Shown in pieces: positions 1 through 5,928 of a DNA stretch of 8,264 nt. This DNA comes from Erysipelotrichaceae bacterium UBA2227 (GTDB taxonomy: Bacteria; Bacillota_I; Bacilli_A; Erysipelotrichales; Erysipelotrichaceae). Numbering within the stretch: the first letter of the stretch is position 1; the number at the start of each line of letters is the position of its first letter. Where the stretch lies: contig DDYT01000069.1 of the NCBI GenBank assembly GCA_002348095.1, forward strand, positions 13,815 to 22,078, given 5' to 3'. Under the pieces are notes generated by a model that worked only from the letters and a program-made list of their open reading frames with translations, was not told where the DNA came from and did not search any database. Both the position numbers and the translations under genes were made by a program.

Positions 1-561
1 CATTCTGGCAAATTCATATGCATCCGGTACTTTGACGTGAAATTCACCTTTGAGCGCTCCGGGTATGCATCCGAACTGATTCTTGATTGCACCGGTAACT
101 CTCTGAAATCCATGTGTCTTCATCTTTGGCAGACTGATAACTCCATCACTTTCCAATACAGCGTTTGCAATGATAAATTTCTTATTCTGATGGCCCTTTG
201 GAAAATGGACTTCCTTCCCGGATTTGAAATCCGCCAGAAGAATGTTCAGCTCTTGGGCAACTGCGGATATCCCTGTCCGTTTCGCAGCTGTTTCAGGACT
301 TTGGAATGCCGGCGAGTCACCGTATGTGAGTATCGCGCCCGCACTCTGCAACACTTCCGAAACAGCCCTAAATACCGCCGGATGGGTTGTTACACATTTC
401 TCCGGCGGATCTGCGGACAGCCAGTTGGGTTTAATCAGAATCTTCTCGTTTGGTCGGACAAACTTCGAAGAGCCCCCCAACAAGTCAAATCCTCTTTCAA
501 CGGCCATCTTAACTTCACTGTACTCATAACTCTCACAACAGACGATGGCTACTTTAGACAT
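1..561 (-). CDS. DUF362 domain protein, N-terminal part (runs off left edge)
   Basis: This is an open frame of 187 codons from ATG at 561 to base 1 with no stop, so the C-terminus lies outside the window. It begins MSKVAIVCCESY and carries the landmarks of the DUF362 family: an IKPNWL segment near residue 47, CVTTHPAV near 58, a YGDSP segment near 80, and LPKMKTHGF followed by GAIKNQFGCIPG near 146-170. Family members usually continue into a ferredoxin-like 4Fe-4S region, which would be beyond the edge. The biochemical role of DUF362 is not settled; iron-sulfur redox functions are usually suggested. The start is supported by AAGGAGAG at 567-574, five bases upstream. No clear terminator separates it from the ATPase gene upstream (82-base gap), so read-through from that gene is possible. 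The family call is confident; the function is unknown. Confidence 0.88.
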   Translation of the reverse strand, partial: MSKVAIVCCESYEYSEVKMAVERGFDLLGGSSKFVRPNEKILIKPNWLSADPPEKCVTTHPAVFRAVSEVLQSAGAILTYGDSPAFQSPETAAKRTGISAVAQELNILLADFKSGKEVHFPKGHQNKKFIIANAVLESDGVISLPKMKTHGFQRVTGAIKNQFGCIPGALKGEFHVKVPDAYEFARM

Positions 562-643
562 AGTGACTCTCCTTAAGTTTCTAAATGTTGGATTTCTCGT
601 TTACGGAGTGATCGATTTCTCAAAACAGTTCTGATAATCTCTT

Positions 644-1834
644 TTAACGACTCAGCCATTCCGCAATGTCAATGACATGGATTCCTTCATACTGATACTG
701 CTGGTGTCGTGTTCGTGCGATTAATAGCTTAGGGTATGCATCTTTAATTTTGAGTAACGAATCAACTTCTCTATTAAAGGTTATTTCATTAGAAATGTCG
801 TCAGACACTTGAATGTAGATCTTTTCATTTTGCTTAACTGCCACAAAATCGATTTCTTTTTTATAAAGTACACCTACGTATATTTCATAGCCTCTTCTCA
901 TTAACTCGAGTGCAACGATATTTTCCATAACCCTGCCGTAATCAAGATTCCGTGATCCAAGCTTAGCAAATCTAAATGCATGGTCACTCAGATAGTATTT
1001 CTCACTGGCTGTCAAATATTTCTTCCCGCGTATGTCATATCGACGAACCTTGTAGAATGCGAAAGCATTACAAAGATAATCAAGATAAGAACCCACGGTT
1101 TTATGATTGATATTGTCCAAATTCTTTGTAAGGGTATCCGCAATTTTTCTTGATGAGGTCAAATTCGAAATATTGTCCATCATAAACTCAGCAATCTTAT
1201 CCATCAATGTAACATTCCTGATTTTATATTTTTGTCGAATATCCCGTAAAATAAGAGTGTCAAATATATCTGTAAGGTACTTATACTTTTCTTCCGGTTC
1301 TTTATACAAATACGATCCTGACATACCTCCTTCTTTTATGTATCTGTCAAAAGCAGCCTGAACATCGGATATTCCATAATAAAGCAGATACTCGGAAAAT
1401 GAAAAAGGATACACTTCTATTTCAAAGGTGCGACCAGTAAACAAAGTCGCTAAATCACTGCTTAACAAGAATGCATTTGAGCCTGTCACATAAATATCAT
1501 ACTTCTCAGTAGAGTGCAAACTGTTTATGGTCAACTCAAACTGTTCACACATTTGTACTTCATCAATGAACACATAGTTGACTTTTTTTCGGTCATATCG
1601 CTCCTCGATGTAATCATTTAAAGCATGATACTCCTTAAGTGCTTCGTAACTTAATAGAGATAGATCGACATATATGATATTTGAATCTGATTCGTGCGCT
1701 TTTATCCACTCAATAAACTCTTCCAGCAGTTTCGACTTACCACAACGACGTATACCTGTAATTACTTTTATATCGGGTGTCCCTTTCAGACTGATTAACC
1801 TATTCAAATATGTTTCTCTGTCGATTAGTTTCAT
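644..1834 (-). CDS. AAA_14 / DUF4143 family ATPase
   Basis: A 396-residue protein of the common bacterial and archaeal ATPase family that joins an AAA_14 P-loop domain to a C-terminal DUF4143 domain. Visible motifs are Walker A GIRRCGKS (27-34), Walker B YVFIDE (87-92), the sensor-like TGSNA (117-121) and the family segment VYPFSFSEY (141-149). The C-terminal part has the ENIVALEL...EIDFV pattern (304-331) of a PD-(D/E)xK-like fold; whether it is a nuclease is unproven. Length is normal and no key residue is missing. The frame is open 27 codons further upstream to 1915, but the start at 1834 has an AGGTGGTG ribosome site and matches the usual N-terminus of the family, and the extension runs through an inverted repeat and promoter. 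These genes usually stand alone, are often patchily distributed, and have no well established cellular role. It is AT-rich compared with rlmD, which fits acquisition by transfer. Confidence 0.93.
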   Translation of the reverse strand: MKLIDRETYLNRLISLKGTPDIKVITGIRRCGKSKLLEEFIEWIKAHESDSNIIYVDLSLLSYEALKEYHALNDYIEERYDRKKVNYVFIDEVQMCEQFELTINSLHSTEKYDIYVTGSNAFLLSSDLATLFTGRTFEIEVYPFSFSEYLLYYGISDVQAAFDRYIKEGGMSGSYLYKEPEEKYKYLTDIFDTLILRDIRQKYKIRNVTLMDKIAEFMMDNISNLTSSRKIADTLTKNLDNINHKTVGSYLDYLCNAFAFYKVRRYDIRGKKYLTASEKYYLSDHAFRFAKLGSRNLDYGRVMENIVALELMRRGYEIYVGVLYKKEIDFVAVKQNEKIYIQVSDDISNEITFNREVDSLLKIKDAYPKLLIARTRHQQYQYEGIHVIDIAEWLSR

Positions 1835-1839
1835 TGTAT

Positions 1840-1847
1840 CACCACCT
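1840..1847 (-). promoter_or_regulatory. Ribosome binding site deciding the ATPase start
   Basis: AGGTGGTG lies five bases before ATG at 1834. The alternative upstream ATG at 1915 has no comparable site. This is the main reason for choosing the shorter ATPase. Confidence 0.7.
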
Positions 1848-1853
1848 ATACTC

Positions 1854-1881
1854 ATCATAGCATCATATTTCCCAAAATCAA
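1854..1881 (-). promoter_or_regulatory. Candidate sigma-A promoter of the ATPase gene
   Basis: On the minus strand TTGATT (1876-1881) is followed after 16 bases by TATGAT (1854-1859). Transcription would start just upstream of the AGGTGGTG ribosome site, giving a leader of under 20 bases. The proximal arm of the 12-bp inverted repeat lies across the spacer and the end of the -35, so any protein bound to it would compete with RNA polymerase. Prediction from sequence only. Confidence 0.5.
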
Positions 1882-1904
1882 CAAATTTTTGTTTTTGGGA
1901 AATA
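1866..1904. repeat. Perfect 12-bp inverted repeat upstream of the ATPase gene
   Basis: TATTTCCCAAAA (1866-1877) and its exact complement TTTTGGGAAATA (1893-1904) flank a 15-base spacer. The left arm overlaps the predicted promoter of the ATPase gene. A dimeric repressor site, a DNA-bending site or an RNA hairpin are all possible. Only the distal arm is upstream of the -35, and the predicted transcript starts after the repeat, so an operator fits better than an mRNA structure. No second copy was seen in the window. Confidence 0.65.
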
Positions 1905-2007
1905 GATGTATGCAATACCTATTTTAATAAACATAATCTAGTCACCATTCTGTACAAAAGTGATAGATACAGCCTAAAATCAATGGATATGTTTCATAAA
2001 GCGAAAA

Positions 2008-2047
2008 GCCACTGAATTTCATCTGCTCATCCAGTGGCACATTTTTT
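2008..2047 (+). terminator. Orphan hairpin terminator, possibly bidirectional
   Basis: GCCACTG (2008-2014) pairs with CAGTGGC (2032-2038) around a 17-base loop. The plus strand continues into seven T (2042-2048). On the minus strand the hairpin is followed by TTTT then C, so weak termination that way is possible too. No intact plus-strand gene ends just before it, so it may have served a lost gene or the minus-strand remnant next to it. Confidence 0.5.
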
Positions 2048-2070
2048 TGTATTAAAATACTATACCATCT

Positions 2071-2294
2071 TCAAAGTTTCATATCTCTACTACAAGATTT
2101 ATGCAGAAACGTAAACCATTCTTCGAGTTCAACTTTCAGAATCTTTGATATCCGGCAGTTTACGCTTCAAACGATGCCAAGTCAAACCTATAATCTTTGT
2201 CACTAATATCAGCTTGATGTTCGTAAAGATATTGTTCTGAAATATGTTGAGAAATTGAACTTGCATTTGAGAAATCTATTAAACCAAAGTTGAA
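2071..2294 (-). pseudogene. Possible decayed coding remnant, identity unknown
   Basis: On the minus strand a 44-codon open segment from 2294 to the TAA at 2160-2162 reads with protein-like composition, including QYLYEHQADISDKDYRFDL, but it has no start codon and no ribosome site and is preceded at once by an in-frame TGA. A second open segment in another frame follows it and ends at TGA 2071-2073, containing KVELEEWFTFLHKS. Together they look like the C-terminal part of a gene broken by frameshifts. I do not recognise a family. The plus strand of the same stretch also has a protein-like run, so the coding strand is uncertain and the whole may be non-coding. Confidence 0.25.
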
Positions 2295-2333
2295 TCAAGA
2301 AAATCATTCTTTCATTTCCTGGACAAAACTTAC

Positions 2334-2876
2334 TCACTTTTTATAGCAGATTTTATATTTCTTTGCATCAATCTTGATTGAGAATAATTCTGAAAGCAAA
2401 GTAATCTGATCATTGCTTAAATCTTTCTTAGGAATAGGAAATGCTTGTTGTGAAGAAATTGCTATATAAAATGCGTTATGTGTCTCATACACTTTATATA
2501 ATTGAGAAAAGTTCAGTTTCGAATATCCATTTGCTTCTTCACCTTTTTGAGTGACTGTAAAGTAATCTTCGAAAACTTCAAAATCTTGTGGGTATAGAAA
2601 CATTTCATTTAACTTATTGTAATTGCGCTTTGGAGCAATGAAAAATAAATACCCAAATAGTAGAAACGTTGTAATTGAAAGAGCAAATAAGATTGAAGGA
2701 AATATTGCAGGCAATTCCAGAAAAATGGATATGATTGCGAGTGGTATCATTAAAATAAACGGGAGGAAAAAAGTTCCCTTGGCAGTTTTATACCTCCTGC
2801 TCTTAAACAGAGAGAAAATAAAAAAATCTTCATAAACATTAAAATCTTTCAATACTGTAAACTTAATTGGAAACAT
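2334..2876 (-). CDS. YcxB-like membrane protein
   Basis: A 180-residue protein with a polar N-terminus, two hydrophobic helices at about residues 35-57 and 61-83, and a soluble C-terminal domain. The C-terminal part, with FEDYFTVTQ, a YSKLNFSQLYKVYET run and an aromatic strand leading to AFPIPKKDL, has the order seen in the YcxB-like family of small Bacillota membrane proteins. In that family the domain follows two transmembrane helices and resembles a PH-like fold; no function is established. The start is backed by a strong AGGGGGG site at 2885-2891, and a good promoter lies at 2916-2944, so it can be transcribed on its own. It stands between the LURP-one-like gene and the gene-poor stretch. 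The family call rests on pattern recognition and was not searched. Confidence 0.8.
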   Translation of the reverse strand: MFPIKFTVLKDFNVYEDFFIFSLFKSRRYKTAKGTFFLPFILMIPLAIISIFLELPAIFPSILFALSITTFLLFGYLFFIAPKRNYNKLNEMFLYPQDFEVFEDYFTVTQKGEEANGYSKLNFSQLYKVYETHNAFYIAISSQQAFPIPKKDLSNDQITLLSELFSIKIDAKKYKICYKK

Positions 2877-2915
2877 TGATATATCCCCCCTACTTGATAC
2901 GTAACACTAATCATA

Positions 2916-2944
2916 ATAATAAGCATTTTGTGCATAGTATGCAA
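2916..2944 (-). promoter_or_regulatory. Sigma-A promoter of the YcxB-like gene
   Basis: TTGCAT (2939-2944) and TATTAT (2916-2921) are separated by exactly 17 bases on the minus strand, close to consensus. The spacer begins inside the palindrome GCATACTATGC (2932-2942), which overlaps the -35 box and could be an operator. It lies about 40 bases before the start codon. Confidence 0.65.
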
Positions 2945-2990
2945 GATTAGAAATATCCTTTCTCCGTGAATAAAAGAAACACAGAACATA

Positions 2991-3452
2991 TCAATTAGCA
3001 GGAGATAATCCATCAAGCATCACAATAATCGTGAACATTAACATAATCAAGAAGTCTATATGATCTTCTTTGACGGCGACCATATACGAAACATCTTTTC
3101 GATCGCTTTTTGTGATAATAAGCGCTTCTTCTTGGTTATTCAAAATAGAAAATCGCATCCTATTACTTACCTTAACACTAAATCCTTCTTGTAAAACCAA
3201 AATCCCATTACCCCAAACGGATTTATATGATACATAAGCAATGATTTCATTATTCAGGGTGATAACGTGCTTCTCCCTTAACCCAAAAATAGTTTTTGAA
3301 TGTAAAACAACTTCATCATTTCTATTCACTATAAATCGCTTTGTTCTAAAGAAATTTGAACGATGTCGATAAACAATTCGACCTTCTTGATCAACTAAAT
3401 CGTATTGATTATTGAATAACCATCTTTTCTTGGGAATGTATAACATAATCAT
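2991..3452 (-). CDS. LURP-one-related / tubby C-terminal-like protein
   Basis: A 153-residue protein made mostly of short beta strands: an opening YIPKKRWLF strand, YDLVDQEGRIVYRHRSNFF, then paired strands with GLREKHVITL, and a C-terminal hydrophobic helix (DFLIMLMFTIIVML) packed at the end. This order is that of the LURP-one-related family, which shares the tubby C-terminal barrel around a central helix. Bacterial members (YxjI type) have no firmly known role; membrane or lipid-linked scramblase-like roles have been suggested for relatives. The frame opens at 3467, but the start at 3452 has GGGAG at the right distance, while the earlier ATG has none. It follows rlmD by 21 bases on the same strand and is probably co-transcribed with it. 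Family assignment is moderately secure. Confidence 0.75.
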   Translation of the reverse strand: MIMLYIPKKRWLFNNQYDLVDQEGRIVYRHRSNFFRTKRFIVNRNDEVVLHSKTIFGLREKHVITLNNEIIAYVSYKSVWGNGILVLQEGFSVKVSNRMRFSILNNQEEALIITKSDRKDVSYMVAVKEDHIDFLIMLMFTIIVMLDGLSPAN

Positions 3453-3460
3453 TGATTTTT

Positions 3461-3465
3461 CTCCC
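3461..3465 (-). promoter_or_regulatory. Ribosome binding site deciding the LURP-one-like start
   Basis: GGGAG sits eight bases before ATG at 3452. It falls inside the first codons of the longer frame starting at 3467, which argues against that earlier start. Confidence 0.6.
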
Positions 3466-3473
3466 ATTATACA

Positions 3474-4787
3474 TTAACCCTTATTTGTTAATAACACGAC
3501 CGCCTCACAGTGCCTTGTATACGGAAACATATCCACCGGTTGGATACTGACCACCTGATAATCCGAAATCAGCTGCTTTACATCCTCCGCCTGCGTCTTC
3601 GGTTCACATGAGATATAAACGACGCGCTTTGGTTTCAGCTGTTTGAGAGCACTCAAAAACTGAGGAGTCGCCCCCGATCGTGGCGGATCCATCACAATCA
3701 CATCAAACATCATCCCCTGCTCCGCTGCCCGGATCATATACTCCGTTGCATCCGCAAGTACCATTTTCACATTGGATATATTATTGAGCTGAACATTGAC
3801 CTTCGCATCTTCCACCGCCCAACGGTTGGATTCCACACACACGACTTCCTTCGCCTTCTTGCTCATCAAAATCCCGATGGCTCCGGTTCCGCTGTATACA
3901 TCCAATACACGCTCATTGCCGGTCAGTTGAGCAAACTCCAACGCTTTGGCATACAGCTTCTCCGTCTGACGCGGATTGACCTGAAAGAAAGAGGATGCGG
4001 ATATTTTAAAAGTATAGCCCAGCAGTTTATCTTCAATGAACCCCGTACCGATGTACGTCTTCTGTTTTCCGGACAGTACCGCCGAGTTTGACCTCGTATT
4101 TACATCGACAATGATTGTCTTGATTTGAGGATACTTCTCCATCAGCTTAGAGAATAAGATTTTCCGTCCCTTGAAATCCGGCTCTGCCATCACGAAAACC
4201 ACCATGACCTGATTGGTCTGATAGCCGACTTTGATCAGCACATGACGCATAATGCCGCGTTTTGAATCTTCATCGTAAGCCTCGACTTTAAACTCCCTTA
4301 ATAACATCTGAATATGACCGAATATCCCATTAGCCAAGGTATCCTGAATATAACAGGCCGTTACCGCAACCGCATAATGGGAGTACGGTTTGTACATGCC
4401 TAAGGTTGCCTGCCTTTTCTTATTCGAAAACACGACCATCTGATTTTTCGTACGATAGTGATGATCCACATCGCAAGGCAACACATCTTCGATAGGTGCT
4501 TTCACGAAACTGAACAGATTCTTCACGGTATTGTACTTATGCTTTAGCTGCATCGCCATATCCCAATGATGATACGTACAGCCTCCGCACTGATCAAATA
4601 CCGGACACTTCGTGTTTACCCGCTCCGACGAAGGATTCGCGATTTTAACCAATCGTCCCTCTTTGCCCTCAAACTCAACGGTTCCGGTTTCTCCCGGTAA
4701 CAGACGCACAAAAGAACGGATTTTCGGCTGTAAAATTGCATATCCATCTTCATTTATACCCACGCACGTAACGATTTCTTGCTTCAT
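3474..4787 (-). CDS. rlmD: 23S rRNA (uracil-C5)-methyltransferase, RlmD/RlmCD type
   Basis: A 437-residue RumA/TrmA-family enzyme that makes 5-methyluridine in 23S rRNA with S-adenosylmethionine. An N-terminal TRAM RNA-binding domain (about 1-50) is followed by the 4Fe-4S motif CX5CX2C (Cys61, 67, 70) with a further cysteine at 145. The C-terminal Rossmann domain shows VLDVYSGTGAIG for SAM binding, VMDPPRSG, the catalytic cysteine in VVYISCEPKTQ, and the FPYTRHCE segment with the proton-abstracting glutamate. Length is normal. In Gram-positive bacteria one enzyme (RlmCD) typically methylates both U747 and U1939, so dual specificity is likely but inferred. The frame starts at 4799, but GAGGG at 4793-4797 places translation at ATG 4787. 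It is divergent from rlmA and followed by the LURP-one-like gene. Confidence 0.95.
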   Translation of the reverse strand: MKQEIVTCVGINEDGYAILQPKIRSFVRLLPGETGTVEFEGKEGRLVKIANPSSERVNTKCPVFDQCGGCTYHHWDMAMQLKHKYNTVKNLFSFVKAPIEDVLPCDVDHHYRTKNQMVVFSNKKRQATLGMYKPYSHYAVAVTACYIQDTLANGIFGHIQMLLREFKVEAYDEDSKRGIMRHVLIKVGYQTNQVMVVFVMAEPDFKGRKILFSKLMEKYPQIKTIIVDVNTRSNSAVLSGKQKTYIGTGFIEDKLLGYTFKISASSFFQVNPRQTEKLYAKALEFAQLTGNERVLDVYSGTGAIGILMSKKAKEVVCVESNRWAVEDAKVNVQLNNISNVKMVLADATEYMIRAAEQGMMFDVIVMDPPRSGATPQFLSALKQLKPKRVVYISCEPKTQAEDVKQLISDYQVVSIQPVDMFPYTRHCEAVVLLTNKG

Positions 4788-4792
4788 ATTGA

Positions 4793-4797
4793 CCCTC
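4793..4797 (-). promoter_or_regulatory. Ribosome binding site deciding the rlmD start
   Basis: GAGGG lies five bases before ATG at 4787. The upstream ATG at 4799 overlaps this site and has no site of its own. Confidence 0.6.
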
Positions 4798-4811
4798 ATG
4801 ATTTCAGTGAC

Positions 4812-4840
4812 ATTGTACCACAGAGACGATAGCGATGCTA
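4812..4840 (-). promoter_or_regulatory. Candidate rlmD promoter with extended -10
   Basis: On the minus strand TGG precedes TACAAT (4812-4817), an extended -10. The -35 position at 17 bases is TAGCAT (4835-4840), which is weak. The elements overlap those of the rlmA promoter on the other strand. Confidence 0.5.
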
Positions 4841-4844
4841 TAAT
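4813..4844 (+). promoter_or_regulatory. Candidate rlmA promoter with extended -10
   Basis: A perfect TATAAT (4839-4844) is preceded by TGC, the extended -10 signature. A TTGTAC at 4813-4818 resembles a -35 but the 20-base spacer is too long, so the extended -10 probably carries the recognition. Transcription would start near 4851, just before the AAGGAGA ribosome site at 4856-4862. Confidence 0.65.
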
Positions 4845-4867
4845 AGGATGGTAACAAGGAGACTGCC

Positions 4868-5659
4868 ATGTACCGCTGCCCGATATGCAATCAACCGCTC
4901 ACCGAGAAAGAAAAAAGTGCCCAATGTATCCAGGGGCACAGTTTTGACCGGGCCAAAAGCGGCTACTTTAATTTCCTGATTAAAAATCAGACTGCGTTTC
5001 GCGGCGATCATCCGACTCAAATCGATGCTCGCAGAAGATTTCTGGCTCAAGATCACTATCTGCCTTTAGCACAACGGATCCATCAGATTATCTCATCTGC
5101 TTTACCTTCAGTACTTATCGATGCCGGATGCGGCGAAGGTTATTATACCCACCAACTGAAAAAGCGAAAACCTGCCTGTGAGATGTATGGCTTTGATATC
5201 TCGAAAGATGCGATCGATAAAGCCGCGAAATCAGACAGAAACATTCACTATTGTGTCAGTTCAGTCAACCGATTGCCCTATCAGAATCAATGTGCCGATA
5301 TAATTACTTCTTTATTTGCACCGGTTGATACAGACGAGTTTGCCCGTGTTCTGAAAAAGGATGGCAGACTGCTTGTGGTCAGCGCACACCCCGATCATCT
5401 GATCGAACTGAAACAGATTGCTTACGAACAAGTAACGAAACATCAGCACAAGAGTTTGGATTCTGATGTATTTTCATTGATGAACATGGAAGAGTTCTCT
5501 TTTCAGCTTACTCTTACTCAGCCGGACATCACTCATCTTTTCATGATGACACCGTACGGATTTCGAACTTCTGTCGAAGGAAAACAACGGATTGAGTCAA
5601 AAGAAAACCTCACGGTAACCGCCAAGTTCATTTTAGAAACATATCAAAAATACCTTTAA
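4868..5659 (+). CDS. rlmA: 23S rRNA (guanine-N1)-methyltransferase, RlmA family
   Basis: A 263-residue SAM-dependent enzyme. It opens with the family zinc finger CX2CX12CX3H (Cys4, Cys7, Cys20, His24), followed by the conserved SGYFNFL and GDHPTQIDARRRFL segments. The methyltransferase core shows motif I DAGCGEGYYTHQL (about 80-92), then YGFDISKDAI, and LFAPVDTDEFARVLKKDG. The family methylates N1 of G745 (RlmA-I, Gram-negative) or G748 (RlmA-II/TlrB, Gram-positive); the latter is expected here from the likely host but cannot be read from the sequence. RlmA-II methylation affects binding of tylosin-type macrolides and telithromycin. The start has AAGGAGA five bases upstream and is the first residue of the finger region. 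The gene is divergent from rlmD and ends at its own terminator, which overlaps the stop codon. Confidence 0.93.
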   Translation: MYRCPICNQPLTEKEKSAQCIQGHSFDRAKSGYFNFLIKNQTAFRGDHPTQIDARRRFLAQDHYLPLAQRIHQIISSALPSVLIDAGCGEGYYTHQLKKRKPACEMYGFDISKDAIDKAAKSDRNIHYCVSSVNRLPYQNQCADIITSLFAPVDTDEFARVLKKDGRLLVVSAHPDHLIELKQIAYEQVTKHQHKSLDSDVFSLMNMEEFSFQLTLTQPDITHLFMMTPYGFRTSVEGKQRIESKENLTVTAKFILETYQKYL

Positions 5660-5680
5660 CAGTCCTACGACTGTTTTTTT
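5658..5680 (+). terminator. Intrinsic terminator of rlmA
   Basis: AACAGTC and GACTGTT pair around a CTAC loop, followed by a run of seven T ending at 5680. The stem includes the last bases of the rlmA stop codon TAA (5657-5659). On the minus strand no T-run follows, so it acts on rlmA only. It also separates rlmA from the convergent small membrane gene. Confidence 0.85.
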
Positions 5681-5681
5681 A

Positions 5682-5924
5682 TCAATGCCTTTTTTTGAAG
5701 ATTAGCCGTGACAGTACGATACCTGCTAAAATCCCCAGTGTTACACCGACAAACGAACCGATGATTCCGGTAGCCTCATATCCGCGGGCACCCATAAACT
5801 CGAAACTCGTGAAGTAATTTCCACCGATATTCATACCGGTGACTGTACCAAACACCAAGCCTACAAAACCTAAGACCAGAATAATAACGATAGAAAATGC
5901 AATCCTGACGATCCGATTAGACAT
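5682..5924 (-). CDS. Small two-helix membrane protein of unknown function
   Basis: An 80-residue hydrophobic protein with two predicted membrane helices (about 7-30 and 52-75), both rich in glycine, a short loop with YFTSFEFMGARGYEA between them, and a basic KKRH tail that should lie in the cytoplasm. The second helix has a GxxxGxxxG-like spacing that favours tight helix packing. I do not recognise a family with confidence. ATG at 5922-5924 comes four bases after the stop of the anSME gene, and its ribosome site AAGGGTGA overlaps that stop, so the two are translationally coupled and in one operon. It ends convergently against the rlmA terminator. It is clearly a gene by its position and composition, but the role is open. 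Confidence 0.75.
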   Translation of the reverse strand: MSNRIVRIAFSIVIILVLGFVGLVFGTVTGMNIGGNYFTSFEFMGARGYEATGIIGSFVGVTLGILAGIVLSRLIFKKRH

Positions 5925-5928
5925 GATA

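Larger units (their letters stand above)
1916..2333. other. AT-rich intergenic stretch without an intact gene
   Basis: These 418 bases separate the ATPase gene from the YcxB-like gene. All long frames are broken by stops. The stretch holds a hairpin with a T-run (2008-2047) that does not follow any intact gene, and short open segments on the minus strand (2160-2294 and about 2071-2140) that look like the tail of a decayed gene. I see no tRNA, no terminal inverted repeats of an insertion sequence, and no CRISPR-like repeats. Confidence 0.7.

Noticed and set aside
37..576. Plus-strand open frames of 179 and 101 residues over the left end
   Set aside because: They lie opposite the DUF362 frame, have no ribosome sites and no family-like content; the minus-strand frame matches DUF362 throughout.
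1835..1915. 27-residue N-terminal extension of the ATPase
   Set aside because: It reads through the inverted repeat and promoter, lacks a ribosome site, and the family N-terminus begins at 1834.
2145..2282. Minus-strand ATG frame of about 46 residues overlapping the remnant
   Set aside because: It has no ribosome site and a poor composition compared with the other frame; probably a shadow.
3466..3494. TATAAT with a weak TTATTA at 17 bases on the minus strand between rlmD and the LURP-one-like gene
   Set aside because: Transcription would begin beyond the ribosome site of the gene it should serve, so it is more likely chance in AT-rich DNA.
4838..5056. Minus-strand 72-residue frame over the start of rlmA
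   Set aside because: It lies opposite the zinc finger coding region of a well recognised gene and has no family content.
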